From Epiperipatus broadwayi (Eukaryota; Onychophora; Udeonychophora; Euonychophora; Peripatidae): DNA of 64,000 bases. Position 1 is the stretch's first letter; each line of letters begins with the position of its first letter. Under the pieces are notes generated by a model. It saw only the letters and a program-made list of their open reading frames with translations. It searched no databases and was not told the DNA's origin. Both the position numbers and the translations under genes were made by a program. The DNA lies in contig JAQFVV010000056.1 of the NCBI GenBank assembly GCA_028023455.1, positions 5,853,717 through 5,917,716 of the forward strand. The letters run 5' to 3'. This document shows positions 11,823 through 23,950 of this stretch, piece after piece.

Positions 11823-14800
11823 CAACAACAACTATATATATAACCAATAGTTTTAAGATGATAATTACATCTAATCCTTGTTTCATTAAAAACTGATTAT
11901 AACTACTATATTTAATTTTAAAATTAAAAAAAAAATCACTTTGTAGATCATTATTCTCTTCATTTATAAAAATAAATATAATATAATTATTTTGATAATA
12001 AATAGTTGATTGAAATCATAAATAGACATAAATAATTTCTGCAATAATTAACAACAAAAAAAGTTTTTTAAAGTCTTAAAATAATTTTCATATTTTTATT
12101 TTTAAATAAATCTAAAACTTTCTTTTGCATTATTCATACATTAATACAATTTATAATAATTCTATTAAATTAAGTCATTTATATGTAATCATTTTTTTTA
12201 AAATCATGGTTTTTCAAATGTCGGAAAATTTATTCAATCCCCAAACATCAAGTTAAAGCATAGTAGTGATAACAAACATCTCTTAATTCATCTATTGCAA
12301 TGAGATTGGATGGTTTATACAAATACATATACTTTTAACAAGATAAGCTCTACACTGGATACTATATCGATGTCAGTATAAATTTAAAATAACTTGGAAA
12401 AGAACTATAGATGAAGAGGACCAGAAATATGAGAAGTTTCGGTTAGAGATTAAGCAGAAAGCAGCTAGTTATCTACATACGGAGACGGGGGGGGATTTAA
12501 AAATTGTATGTGCATGCATCATATAACATATAAATGGTATATATTTATATGTCTTAGTAATCACTTTTAAAGTCGATATTTTATTGATATAATTAAAAAA
12601 AAACTTTTATTAAAATGTCACGTCCAATTTGTCAATATTTGCAAGGGCATCTACAATAAAAAATAAGTTTATAACTCTCATTTCAGAAATACAATTACTA
12701 ATATGAAAATATTTTTGATATGAAAAATTCTTCAGCCCCAGTGAAGGCATCTTCAACCGACTGTAACTTTAATAACTCATGCTTTTGTCTCAAAAATCAC
12801 ACTGCTATCAAACAAATTTTGTTTTGTGCCATGAAATATTAAAATAATTGCAAACAATAACAGGAACTAGGTCTGTTGTTGTACAAGTAAGGAGGGAAAT
12901 TTCAATCAATCAATCACAAAATGAGGTAGTTTGTGAACAAAATTACAGGTTTAAACTGTTTTAAAAAATGAGGACAATCCTGAAGTCAATTTTCATAAGC
13001 TTTGACCTTTGTTCTGCTCCTCAATAGACTGTGACTGGCCAACAAAACAAAAGAGACTCACATCCTGCTACTCTTAAAAGTAGACGTGACACTCTATTCA
13101 GGGATTTTCATCCATGACATATAAAAATTAACCTGAAAAAGTCTAACGAATCTTCTACATGGATAAATACTATTTCTCAATTTTCAATAATTTAAATAAT
13201 AATTATTTAACTGGCAAGCCAGAAGATTATAGCAACTAATATTTTGACTTCCTCTGCAGCTGCTTTCAGATGATGCTGAAGAATTCTGCTAAGCAGGTCC
13301 AATCATTAAACGCAGTGGCTTATGACGGGACCTGATTTGTTATTATTTTATTTATCTGTTCATTTCATTAATACAAGAATATAAAAACTCAATCGTGTAA
13401 ATCCAAACTGCACGGCTATATAATATTATATCAAATAGATAGACAAAACAATGCTGAATGATTCTTTCATAAAAGTTTCTCTTCTGAAAAATATATATAT
13501 ACATTAAATAGATTTTTTAAAATAAAAAAAACATTTTGTTTAAATAATTTAAATGTCATTTTTATACGTTATTATTATTACTTTTCATGGAAATAATAAA
13601 AGATAAATCATTAAATGAATGGCATTTACAATTCTTTTTAATTCGAATGTTTTTGTTCAAAAATCTAAAAATCCATTTAATGAAAATAGTAATATAAACA
13701 ACAATGTTAATAAGCATTCATTTAAATACTACTGAAGCTAAATTATAAAATACATTATAACTTTTAAAACATACTCTTAAATTTAAGCAATACATTCACG
13801 ATATATATAACACCCACTTAAATGCATGTAAGTGTACAAACGTCCAATTACAATCAAATAGCAAATATATTAGCAGCAGATAGTCACTACATTAATATAA
13901 AAGCATTGTCATGAACTGTGACATTATACTTATTTTGAAGCTAAACGGGTTCACATTCAGGTGTTCCTGATAGATATTCAATGCATTTTGTAATAGCAGT
14001 ATTTTTACTTTTGGAAGAATTTTGATTGTGCATGTAAAAATCCTCTGTTCAAAGACTAATTGGGGTAAATTAGGCAATAGGATAGTATAATTAAATAAGA
14101 TCATTTGATTATTATCAGTGGGAATTAATTCATGGTTGTCAATTTCATAATACAATTATACTACCATCTTATTTTATAAATTGCTAAATCTTAAATACAA
14201 GATGTAATTTATATAAAGATTAATGGAGTCGCAAGCTATCACTGATGATAATCGAATACTAATATTTTCATAATGATTAATCAAATTGTAGGCAAGGAAC
14301 ACTTTAAAGTAAAAAATTTGCTTTTCAGTGATGTATACTAGTATAGTATTAACTGAAAGATTTTTTTCATTTTTTATTTCAAAGTGATGTTAAAAGAATT
14401 GAACAAAGCAAATCTACAATCCACAATGTCCACTTCATAAATTATTATCGCAGCAATTAGTAAGTTAACATGATAAATAAGTCTAGATGAGCTATTTATT
14501 AGCATATACAAGACAATTAACTTTCATTTCTGAGATTAAGACTATGTTTTTAATTCTGAGATTAGCATATTAGTGTATGCTTTTCCTAAAGGCAAACGAA
14601 CACATGCAGATATCTATACGTAAATATTTAACTAATTGGATCTATAGTTGTATTCAGTTTATATCATTTACATGTTCGACATATGGGATCTAGTTATTTT
14701 TGTAAATAAAATGATATCCATGATTATTAACAAATAAGCACCATCATTCATCATCAAAAATAATATTCAGATAAAATGTTTGTTATGTCACAATTTTAAG

Positions 14801-15105
14801 TGTTACCTTTACATGTTTTTAATGTTAATGAAATTTTATTTCATAATTTTAAATATTATTCTAGGAATTTTATAATAATGAATGTGAAAGTAAAATAATG
14901 ATTATTGACAGTGCAAGCAAATGGGTGGTAAATACTGTAACTGCAACAGATCCTATTATTGAAAAAAAAAAACCCCAACAAAAACAAGAAATACATCAAC
15001 TGTTATTTAACCTATAAACAAATAAAAACTTAATGTAAATCACTTATACTTCATCTTTAACATTTTCAACTATTATATATACATTACAGAAAGGTCTTTC
15101 CAAGT
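11823..15105. other. AT-rich span without recognised genes; small GC-richer islands
   Basis: Nothing here could be assigned to a protein family. Two places are less AT-rich than their surroundings: about 12980-13090, with a CCAAT-like GACTGGCCAA context, and about 13250-13340, with CTCTGCAGCTGC and GACGGGACCTG. They could be remnants of mobile elements or of a promoter or exon, but no frame supports a protein. An 87-codon minus-strand frame at 13892-14155 shows no recognisable motif. Confidence 0.35.
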
Positions 15106-16090
15106 TTAAACCAGTTTCTCCAGTCTCTAATCTATCTCTCTTCTCCTTGTCATATTATCAACCTACTTAATTTCATTAATCCAACTGACACATGGATTCT
15201 TTTTGTCTTTTACTAGGAATCCAATTTAAAATTTCAAAGTGTTCATCTATTATCACTTCTTCTAACAATATGTCTAGCTCAACCCATTTCAGTCTAAATT
15301 CTATCAATAATTTCAGTGATACATATTTGTTCTCTCATACATGTATTTCATTTTCAATCCTGTCCTGTAACTCAGCTCTCTATATTTCATTGAGTGGTTT
15401 GAAGTCTCTATACTTATCAGTTGTTACTGTCTAAATTACTGATCCACAAGTAAGAATTGTAAAACACATTTTTTGAAAAACCTTTTCAAACACAGGCATA
15501 TTTACTGGTAAAATAATTCTATGATTAATTCCATCCATTATATAGTTGTTAACTTCTAACTCATCATTTTCTTATTTTGAAAAAATTCCTTAACACTACT
15601 TTAGTCTTTTTAGAATTTATCTTTAGATTTACTTTCTTACATTCATCTGATAACTCTTGCACCATTTCTGTACTCTAATGCATTATTAGCAAAAAATAAT
15701 CACACCATCTGAAAAATCTAGATGATTTAAATAATCATCATTTAGTTTTATTCCCTTAGCTTCCCATTTTAATTCACAAAGTACTTCTTGTAAAACTGCT
15801 GTAAAAAGTTTTAAAGATATGAAATCACATTACCATACATTCTTCTCAATGTTAATCTTATTAGTATTATTACATAAGTAATCTAATCATTGTTGTCACA
15901 TTTTGATAAATATTCTTCAGAATATAACAATATCCAGGATCCGAAGCTTTAATCATTGTAGAAATGCTTATAGAATCAAATGTCTTTGGTAATCCACAAA
16001 TTCAATACATAATGGCAACTTATATTCATTGGGCCTTTCTATAATTTTTCTCAATATTTGGATGTGATCTATTGTGTTAAAACAACTTTT
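15106..16090 (-). pseudogene. Decayed RTE-like reverse transcriptase fragment
   Basis: Read on the minus strand, the frames contain an ordered series of reverse transcriptase blocks: TIDHIQILRKIIERPNEYKL then FVDYQ (the motif A region), then ISLKLFTAVLQEVLCELKWE (matching the SPKLFTA.LE.VF..L.WE pattern), then YLNHLDFSDGVIIF in place of the usual YLNHLRFADDIVL, and finally a tail ending LRLKWVELDILL. Reading the FADD catalytic box as FSDG shows that the catalytic aspartate pair is lost. Several stops and frame changes break the sequence. The endonuclease part is not visible, so the copy is 5' truncated, as is usual for non-LTR elements. It resembles the element at 1-4 kb but lies in the opposite direction. 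Confidence 0.75.
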
Positions 16091-16880
16091 AATTTCAATT
16101 TGTTCTTTTGGTTAATCAAATTATGAAGTTCATTAAACATCTTATATATAATTACAATTATTTAAAAAAAAATATAATGAGGCAGTGATATGCATTGTAT
16201 CAATATATGCCGTCCTAATTATATGTCTTAAAAATGTAAATAAGCAAAAAATAAAAATAATAAAATAATAAATTTCACAAAATGGTAAAAATCTTTTTTT
16301 TTTCTGGAATCCTGCATACATTCTCATTTATTAATGTTTCTTTGAATTAAGTTGGAAGATGTATATTTTATTCATTGGTATGATGTAATATAGTATTTGC
16401 ATAAAAAATATTTTCTAAAGGTAGCTAAAAGTTTTAAAAATTTCTTTCTTAAGCGACTATGAAAGTTCATGATTTAGTAATGACAAAAAATGAGAACTGC
16501 AAAACATTCTTAATATTGCATCAAAAAGCTCAAAATTTGAAGAATTTAATCCAGAAAAAGATGACTGAATTAAAAACTTCACAACAACTAGAAATACTAC
16601 TTCTTATTGATAACTAAACTGCTATTAGTGTTTCCATAGGAAAAAAAAAAAAAGAGATTCAAGAGTTTAACTGAGATATAGTTGTAATATTTCAATATTC
16701 ATTTTATTTAAAAAATAAATTATGGCGCAGTAAGTTTTTTATTATCTTTATTTTTTGAATGATTATAAATGAAGGATCACACATACAGTAAATATGATTC
16801 TTCAATTTACAATTAATAACTACATTATTTTAGTATAATTTTGTTTATACTATAATCTTAACTTCTATATGCATACTATT
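16091..16880. other. AT-rich spacer between retroelements
   Basis: Nothing recognisable is present apart from low-complexity AT sequence and poly-A or poly-T runs. Confidence 0.4.
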
Positions 16881-16980
16881 CATGCAAAACAAACTTTCAC
16901 ATTATATATATATATATAAGACATATTTTGCATGCAAAACAAACTTTCACATTATATATATATATATAAGACATATTTTG
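16881..16980. repeat. Tandem duplication, 50 bp x 2, at the 5' side of the PLE
   Basis: An identical 50-bp block beginning CATGCAAAACAAACTTTCAC, containing a (TA)n core and ending ACATATTTTG, occurs at 16881-16930 and again at 16931-16980. The second copy runs directly into the PLE coding 5' part. It may mark a tandem terminal repeat of the element or a slippage duplication around the TA run. Confidence 0.9.
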
Positions 16981-16991
16981 CAGGTTCACCC

Positions 16992-17517
16992 ATGTTAAAA
17001 AATTTAAATATTGATATACCAATGTTTCGACTTGATCATACAAGTCATCCACTGGGTAATAAAATACATCCTTTACTGTCGACTAGTTTTGATCATATTG
17101 CAAATTTTAGATCGATTAAAGATTCGGAATTTGTATCAGCAAAGCAAAAGAAAAAATTACAAATGATAATTAGAACACAATCACCAAACATTACGTATCC
17201 AAATCAAATAACCGTTTATAATTTATCTAAAAAGCCCTCTCTACAGATGAAGTTTTAGTTTTAGAAAACATTTTAATTTTGTTTTAACGCCTTCCTGGAT
17301 ACCTTTTGAGAAAATTGTTTGTAATGTTGAATCAGCTCTCGATAAAATAGATTCTTCATCGGCTGATTTGGCTAGAGCTGAGATTTGCAATATTTTTTAA
17401 AAAGCTAAGCTTCCTAAAAATAATATTTCAAAGAAAGAAAGACAAGCATTAAATAATATAAAATTGGACAAATGAATTGTTGTACTTCCAGCTGATAAAG
17501 GTAATGCCACTGTTGCT
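16992..17517 (+). pseudogene. Frameshifted N-terminal part of the PLE polyprotein
   Basis: The protein begins upstream of the long open frame. One frame (ATG at 16992) gives MLKNLNIDIPMF, HPLGNKIHPLL and TVYNLSKKP. A second short frame then continues LSTDEVLVLENIL, and the frame of the main coding region resumes with LTPSWIPFEKIVCNVESALD. That order matches the PLE N-terminal domain (NLS...LS..E..VL..G..F..TP). Two frameshifts near 17230-17270, a TAA at 17398-17400 and a TGA at 17473-17475 break it. Just before the preserved reverse transcriptase it reads IVVLPADKGNATVAMD, the well-known PLE motif LPADKG..VV. The element is therefore dead, although its downstream 502 codons remain open. Confidence 0.85.
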
Positions 17518-19026
17518 ATGGATCATGACATTTACCATAATAAAATTTTAGATCTGCTTAATGATAAAACTTGTAAACTACCAAAAAAAGATCATACTAC
17601 ATATTTGAAAAAAAAAACAACAACAAAAGCCATTATTAATAAATCACCTATTGAAACAGATAAAAATAAAATAATCCCTCATGAAAAATCATGTGTCTGT
17701 CCAAAATTTTATGAACATCCAAAAATTCACAAACCAGATACCCTCCTTCGTCCAATAGTAAGCGCAATAGGATCTTCAACTCATATTTTAGCTAGATATT
17801 TATCAGATTTCATTAAACCTACAATCCCATCTATTAAATCATATATAAAAAACTCTTTTCATTTTATTTCTGTTTTAAAAAATTTAAAAATTAATGCTAA
17901 TGACATTCTGGTCAGTTTTGATGTCGTGTCTTTGTTTACAAACATTCCAATTGATGAAGCTTTAAATATAATTTCACAACATTGCAATTTACCAGACCAT
18001 ATTATTGTTTTAATTAAACATTGTCTCTTGAATACATATTTTGTATACAATGGACATCATTACAGACAAGTTTTTGGTACTCCTATGGGCTCATCTATCT
18101 CAGGAGTAATAGCGGATTTATTCATGGAAAATATAAAAACTCGTGCTTTAGAATCATCATCTTTAAACATTTGGCTCAGATACATAGATGACACTTTTGT
18201 CATATGGCAACATGGAAAAAATAAATTAGATGATTTTTTCTTACATTTAAATAATATGTATCCTAATATTAACTTTACAATGGCGATAGAGTCTGATGGA
18301 AAACTCCCTTTTCTTGATGTTCTGGTCACCAGACCACCAAATAGTTTATCTTTTTTGATTTACAAAAAGAATACACACAAGGACAGATATTTCAATTTCC
18401 ATTCTCATCATCACCCATCTCAGATAGTTTTTGTAGCCAAAACTCTTTTAAATAGAGCAATTAACCTTTCAAATAAGTCACATCTGAAAGAAGACATAAA
18501 TCATATTAATAGTGTTTTGTTAGAAAATAGTTATAATTATAAATTTATAAAAAAAGCTTTATTTCAAGCTCAAAATGGACAAAACAGGAAACAAAAAGAT
18601 GATAAATCAGCTATTAGGATTTGTGTTCCATATGTAAAAGAAACTACAGACAGTATTGGATGTACATTAAAATGCTATAATATAGATACAGCATTTTCTA
18701 CTCATCAAAAAATCAACAATATAATAACCAAGCCTAAGGATTCAATCCCTCTTGAATCTCATGGTGTTTATCAAATCTCATGTGAAAATTGTAAAGCTTC
18801 TTACATAGGTATGAGTAATCATTGCATCAGTGTTAGGAGAGATGAGCATGCTAATGCAGTTAAACAACACTCATCATCATCAGCACTCTTACTCCATACT
18901 ATAGATTCAGATCATAAAATTGATTTTTCTAGTACCAGGATCATAGCCAGATGTGATAATCTCTACCAGTGCAGAATTAGAGAAGCCATTGAGATACCTA
19001 AAAGGCCAGATTGTATCAATAAGTGA
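17518..19026 (+). CDS. Penelope-like reverse transcriptase with C-terminal GIY-YIG endonuclease (N-terminally broken)
   Basis: This open frame of 502 codons is the longest in the window. Reverse transcriptase blocks are in order: PKFYEHPKIHKP near residue 60-75; motif A SFDVVSLFTNIP with the aspartate at residue 135; motif B GTPMGSSIS at 187-195; motif C YIDDTF with catalytic aspartates at 224 and 225; then the PFLDVLV block near 264. All three catalytic aspartates are present. The GIY-YIG domain starts GVY at 416-418, with a cysteine pair (C422, C425) and YIG at 429-431, then arginine-rich SVRRDEHANA and, near the end, REAIEIPKRPDCIN. Such proteins copy their RNA by target-primed reverse transcription after the endonuclease nicks DNA. 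The ATG at 17518 is probably internal: homology continues upstream (LPADKGNATV), broken by a TGA at 17473. The element is likely inactive, but its enzymatic core is well preserved. Confidence 0.93.
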   Translation: MDHDIYHNKILDLLNDKTCKLPKKDHTTYLKKKTTTKAIINKSPIETDKNKIIPHEKSCVCPKFYEHPKIHKPDTLLRPIVSAIGSSTHILARYLSDFIKPTIPSIKSYIKNSFHFISVLKNLKINANDILVSFDVVSLFTNIPIDEALNIISQHCNLPDHIIVLIKHCLLNTYFVYNGHHYRQVFGTPMGSSISGVIADLFMENIKTRALESSSLNIWLRYIDDTFVIWQHGKNKLDDFFLHLNNMYPNINFTMAIESDGKLPFLDVLVTRPPNSLSFLIYKKNTHKDRYFNFHSHHHPSQIVFVAKTLLNRAINLSNKSHLKEDINHINSVLLENSYNYKFIKKALFQAQNGQNRKQKDDKSAIRICVPYVKETTDSIGCTLKCYNIDTAFSTHQKINNIITKPKDSIPLESHGVYQISCENCKASYIGMSNHCISVRRDEHANAVKQHSSSSALLLHTIDSDHKIDFSSTRIIARCDNLYQCRIREAIEIPKRPDCINK

Positions 19027-19344
19027 GATGATACATGCAAACTTCCTCCTATTTGGAATGATTTAAAAAAAAAAAACATTCTTAATTTAACATTTTTGCT
19101 ATTGATGGAACTTTAATGTTTTTTTCAAATCAGTTATTGTCACGCCTCTACAACCAACTTTCTACCTTTTATCACCCAGTGGATGATTTGTGTGATCAAG
19201 TCAAAACGTCGGTATATCAATATTTAAATTTTTTATCACGGATTTTAACTCGCAAAATGTCTTTTATATATGCAACCCGTGAAAATCTTCATATCAACCT
19301 ATAGTCAAAGCAAGCTCCATAAACAATAAAGATGGTAACAACAT

Positions 19345-19345
<1 letters not shown>

Positions 19346-19422
<77 letters not shown>
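19346..19422. repeat. (TA)n microsatellite
   Basis: Long alternating TA tract, interrupted once by AAATCA near 19387-19392, immediately downstream of the PLE's inverted end. Confidence 0.95.
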
Positions 19423-19425
<3 letters not shown>

Positions 19426-19960
19426 TGATATATTTATGTAGACCTTAAAGATTGCAACTTGACCAAGGAGATTGTGATAGCTTAAAGGATGATTGTTATT
19501 ATCTACACTTACACTTATAAAACTATTAAAGCTTTAAGTAATTGGTTTTATTGTCTTAGTGTATAAATATACATGTATGTACATTTTGTAATATATTGAG
19601 TATTTACATATTAGTTCTGCAATGTAAGAGATGGTATACCTTTTCACATTCATGATGTCTAACCTTGTGATCCCATCAAATAAAATCTGCATATCTCATC
19701 CGATCTTATCCAATAACATGATAAATTTACACTTTCTTTTATTGTCCAGATTTCATTCAGACAAGTTCTACTCAAAGTGTTTTTTTACTTCAGTGCTGAC
19801 CCCCCCCCCCAATATTCTGATTAATACTACAATTTTTTTTTTAAAAAGCAGTACAAAATGATGAACATTTTACCTGCTACTAAGATCAATGTGGTTGAAT
19901 ACATCCACACTTTGGACCAACAATGGTGTTATAATGTTTGAGGATGTAGTAATAAAATAT
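19423..19960. other. Spacer with a poly-C run, no gene recognised
   Basis: No coding motif was recognised. A poly-C run starts at 19801 and a poly-G run lies at about 20458-20469, on either side of the Merlin relic. They sit in inverted sense, but the surrounding bases do not match as terminal inverted repeats. Confidence 0.4.
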
Positions 19961-19964
19961 GCCT

Positions 19965-20425
19965 TCATAAGGGAATATGGTTGGAGAATTCCAGAATTCC
20001 ATTTTTGACAGCAACAATTTATTTACAGTTGGGCTCAGAAATTAACATCATTAGAATGGGGTAAAACAGAGCTTTGTTTAGCAGGAAAAACGTAAAATTG
20101 GAGGCCTAACAAAATTGTTGAAATTGACAAGAGCCTTTCACACAAAAATATAAAAAAACTCAAACCATACAAATTCTTCAAAAACAGTGGATGTTTGATG
20201 GCTTGTGCAGGGAGACTGATGAGTGGTTTCATCATGAGAATTCATGGTAGAACAATAGCAACTCTGATGAAAGCCATCAAACAAAATGTGGAAGAGGAAT
20301 TGACAATTTATTCGGACTGTTGGAAAGTCTATAAAACTGCTGAGTTATGAGCGGCTGGTTACCAACCATTTTCATGTGAATCATACTGGACAATATCAAA
20401 AAAATTAGTCCACTGTATTAAAGAC
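19965..20425 (+). pseudogene. Merlin-type (IS1016/ISXO2-like) DNA transposase relic
   Basis: Split across frames, the plus strand gives GGPNKIVEID..SL near 20100-20140, the block with the first catalytic aspartate of Merlin and ISXO2-like transposases. A DGLCRETDE-like block follows near 20185-20225 (family pattern WVFGG.CRET.E). One frame then gives RTIATLMKAIKQNVEEELTI and YSDCWKVYKTAEL, which matches the family block with the second aspartate (I.SD.W..Y..L). A TGA at 20348-20350 interrupts it, after which AAGYQPFSCES continues in the same frame. Frameshifts and the stop make it dead. Merlin elements move by cut-and-paste. Terminal inverted repeats and target duplications were not identified. 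Confidence 0.8.
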
Positions 20426-20469
20426 ATAACAAAAGTGTAGTAATTTAATTTTTTTTTGGGGGGGGGGGT

Positions 20470-21918
20470 TGAAAAAATACATTTACTACTTATTCAGATT
20501 TCTGGTGACTATTCCATGCAGGTGTTATATTGCACAATCACACGTTAAGTAAGTCTCTATTTTGAAAAAAAATTACTTTTAGTCTCCATTTTGAAACAAA
20601 ATTTAATCCACTTAAAATAAAGTAGAACAGACAAATTGATTGTTTCATCATGACAATTCATATTATATATTATATGGTAAGTACTGTGTGTTTATATTTT
20701 AAGTGTTTTGTAATTTAGTGATTGTTTTGTCTGTATTTAAAGTAACATTTGAGAAGTGCATAATGGCATGTCATATTTAATATTTTTTGTGTGAAATTAA
20801 TATTTTTTAGTATTGTTAAAAATGTACTTTTTCAGAATTATTTTTGTGTGAAATTCATATTTTTAGTATTGTTAGATTTAGTCTATTGCAATTACTGTCA
20901 CATATTAGAACTGCTATGCCTTTTCCCATACATATTCAGATTGTCGATAACATCGTAAATTTTGCAAAAATATCATGTACATGTGGGCCATTTTGATGAA
21001 TTTATCATTTTCAGTTTGTATAAGAACCAAGTGTATGTGTTATTTGGTCAGATCACAAAATTAAAAAATTATCAGCAGATTGATATAAATGTGAAAAAGC
21101 ATAGCAGATCTAATACGTAAGTCCATATATTGTATATGTGCAGATGAAGAAACAAAAATTTATCAACAAAACGAGGGATATTACATATAATGTGTGATGT
21201 ACATGAGGGGAACTTAGAACAAAATATAAGAAATATTGTGGCAAAATTGTATTAATAAAACTCTATATATATATTGGCAATTTTTGTGATGTTCTCTATT
21301 TTTTATTAATCTTTCTTTTTGTATAATTATATCTTTGTAAATTTTTTAAGCTTATGAATCTTTAAATTTGAAGTATGATTTAAGAGTCTGTTAAACTTAT
21401 ATAAAATTGAACAAAATCAACAAAACACAATTGAAATATAATTTAATAAATCACATTTATTATCTATTTATAATTATAAATTTATATAAAATTTCAGATT
21501 AGTTTATCCCATCAGTGAGATTAGAAAGGTCAAGATGCTTTGAATTGATTTCCAGCAGAAGAAACAGAAAACAAACAAAAAAGAAAAAAAAAGTTTAGTG
21601 AATAGAAATGAATAGCATGCTTACATTACATTATGGTTTGAAAATTAATTGACTTCCAGAACAACTGCTCTTACATTATGATTCTGGCGACAATCTACCA
21701 AAAATTGGCTAGGGGCTTTTAAGACTTTCTTATTAGTTTTATTGTATCTTTTCAGATTAATTTGAACAGTACACTGTTTGATAAAATTACATGATCATAT
21801 GAAGAGTAAACATACTATTGAGATTTAATAATAAAATTATAAATATATATCATTGCAAAGGGATTTTTATAAAATAAAAAAAGCAAACAAGTAGTTGGAA
21901 AACAAAACCGAATTATGA
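20470..21918. other. AT-rich stretch, no gene recognised
   Basis: Only simple local redundancy is visible, such as the repeated phrase around TTTTGTGTGAAATT near 20785 and 20845. No frame or RNA signature was found. Confidence 0.35.
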
Positions 21919-22006
21919 CTTATTGCAGCACAGTCATATATATATATATAGTATATGGCAAGCTTATTGCAGCACAGTCATATATATATATATAGTATAT
22001 GGCAAG
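21919..22006. repeat. Tandem duplication, 44 bp x 2, with internal (TA)n
   Basis: A 44-bp unit starting CTTATTGCAGCACAGTCATA, with a (TA)n core and ending in GTATATGGCAAG, occurs at 21919-21962 and 21963-22006 without visible differences. It resembles in form the 50-bp duplication at 16881-16980. Confidence 0.9.
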
Positions 22007-23794
22007 CTTATGCAGAAACACAAATTAAAGAGAATACAATACTAAGCATATACAAGTCTTTCCTAACTATTATGATTCATAGTTCATTCACTCATTTTGT
22101 ATAAATCTACTCTTTTAAAGCTCACAAAATCAATATTCCACATATACTTGTCTTTACATTATAGTCACAAACTTCTTTTTATCTTGCATACTCAGTCTCA
22201 TGTATTGACATGTTAATATTCTCATAGCAACATATGCGCTCATAATAATGTATTGCTGTTATAAAATTAAAATTTCATTTAAATAACCTCAAAGCACAAA
22301 GTATATGATGGTAGTAATTCTATCATGTATAAAACATATCATTAAGTAATTTCTTTATGTGACAATATTAAAGTAATTGATTAAATCAAGAATAAATTGT
22401 CAATTCATAAAATAGTAAATAATGCATATATCAATTAATAAAATAATTTCCAAAATTCAGCTAATTTAATTGTTATTATCAAACAACTTGAAATAGTTTT
22501 TTTGTTATTGTCTGCAATTTTAATTAAAAAAGTGATGTGATATAAAAATGCTTCTTCATAAATAAAGCCACAAGTTTCTGAACATAGGTTACATGTCCAG
22601 AAAGAAAATCTGTTATTCAGATTAAACATGCCCTTCCTTCAAAACATTTATATACTAAAATAACCTAATCTATTTTTTATTTATTATCCAATTTTTCATT
22701 TTATTTCTCTTATCCCATTATAATAAAAGCTGCTTTTATAGTTCCACTATACTGTTTTCATATTCCTCAATTTCATTCTACAGACCTAAATAAAAAAAAT
22801 ATAAAAATTTTGACCTCCTTCCCTTTCTTTATATTATCTTCTGTTCTCCAACAATTTATATCGTTCCGCTTTCAACATCCTACAGTATAATAATAAATTT
22901 CCAATACTATCTGAACTAAGATATGTCAACAGTATACAATCTTTTTGACCTATTGTTTTAACAAAACTATGACAAAGATGGCAATTTGTGATTGGCTGAT
23001 GCTTTAGAGTCTTCTCCCCTGCAGCTAACTGCCACAAGAAACCTGATTTTCAGTAATTGTTAATGATTATGATGCAATATTTTTTATAAAAGACTTATTA
23101 TTAAACCAAAAACTATGTCATTTTGAAAATATTTTATTTTTAAAAAGACAGCTCTTAAAAAGTATATAAAGTATATTACAAGAGCCAGAAATTAACATAG
23201 AGTCAGTCATTACAAGCTAAAAAGAAAATGTTTGTAAAAACTGTAAATGAAATATTTTAATAACAATTAATTATTAACTTTTAGAACATTTTTTGTTTCT
23301 TTGATGATAACTAATTGTAAATATATCATTTTTTAATAATATAAAATTCTAATATCTAAGATTTTGTTCTTTTAACTTTTTGAATAGATATCATGAAGCC
23401 AATAATGATGTGTTCCTTTGTTATCGATAAGATTTTCAGTTAGATACTAATTTTCAAAATTTTAAAATATTAATTGTAGAAGGCTTAAATATTTTAATAT
23501 ATGTAAATTAATTTTACAATATTCATAAAAAGATTTAATTGCATAAAAAACATCAAATATGGTGTCATAGAAAAAATATTACTTGCTAAAGTCTATTCAA
23601 AAATTTGTGATTGGGGTTGATACTAATATGATAGTATTATTGACTCATCTCATTAATATTATTTCTAAAATCAAGATAACTTTAAATAAATATATAATAT
23701 CATGTGATCATAAATTAACAATTAGATAATGAAGTTGAACATATGAAAGATAAAAGCCAAAATAATATAATAAATATAAAATCAATTTATTTAC
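22007..23794. other. Gene-poor span containing a diverged dispersed repeat
   Basis: The part from about 22950 to 23440 resembles 62590-63060 on the same strand. Shared blocks include ATGACAAAGATGGCA versus ATGATAAAGGTGGCA, GATTGGCTGA versus GACTGGCTGA, ATGATGCAAT followed by TTTTTATAAAA, AAACCAAAAACT, TTTTTAAAAAGACA, and a late TAACTTTTTGA block. It has no open frame of note and is an old non-coding dispersed repeat. Confidence 0.5.
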
Positions 23795-23909
23795 AAAAAA
23801 GCAAATATATAAGGGATTCAAATTCAGATTATCACACAACCCTCAACTCTCCATGCCATCTCATATTGCTGATACACCTGATCACACATGTTGAAAAGAT
23901 AAATAATCA

Positions 23910-23950
23910 CCAATATATGTATTCCATGCTAAATCGCAATCATCAGTTCG
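23910..23950 (-). ncRNA. Degenerate type I hammerhead motif
   Basis: On the minus strand CTGATGA is intact, but the stem II loop has changed, GAAA reads GGAA, and the CCAA arm of stem I reads CGAA. The catalytic G12-A13-A14 stretch is altered, so activity is unlikely. Confidence 0.65.

Larger units (their letters stand above)
16969..19264 (+). mobile_element. Penelope-like element with an inverted copy of its own 5' part downstream
   Basis: The element carries reverse transcriptase and GIY-YIG endonuclease in the PLE order. Downstream of the coding region, 19150-19264 is the reverse complement of the 5' segment 16969-17085. The match includes the stretch around AATTTAAATATTGATATACC and the CAAGTC / GATCA / CCACTGGGT motif. 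Inverted pseudo-LTR fragments of this kind are a known PLE feature. The shared segment includes an HHR-like core on the minus strand of 17020-17060 (plus strand TCGACTTGAT...TCATCC), imperfect in the CTGATGA box. No target duplication was found; the right side is obscured by a long (TA)n tract starting at 19346. Confidence 0.85.

Noticed and set aside
18060-18329. Minus-strand frame opposite the PLE reverse transcriptase
   Set aside because: A shadow of the conserved plus-strand coding sequence.
19801-20469. Poly-C and poly-G runs as terminal inverted repeats of the Merlin relic
   Set aside because: Bases next to the two runs do not match in inverted sense, and no target duplication is visible.
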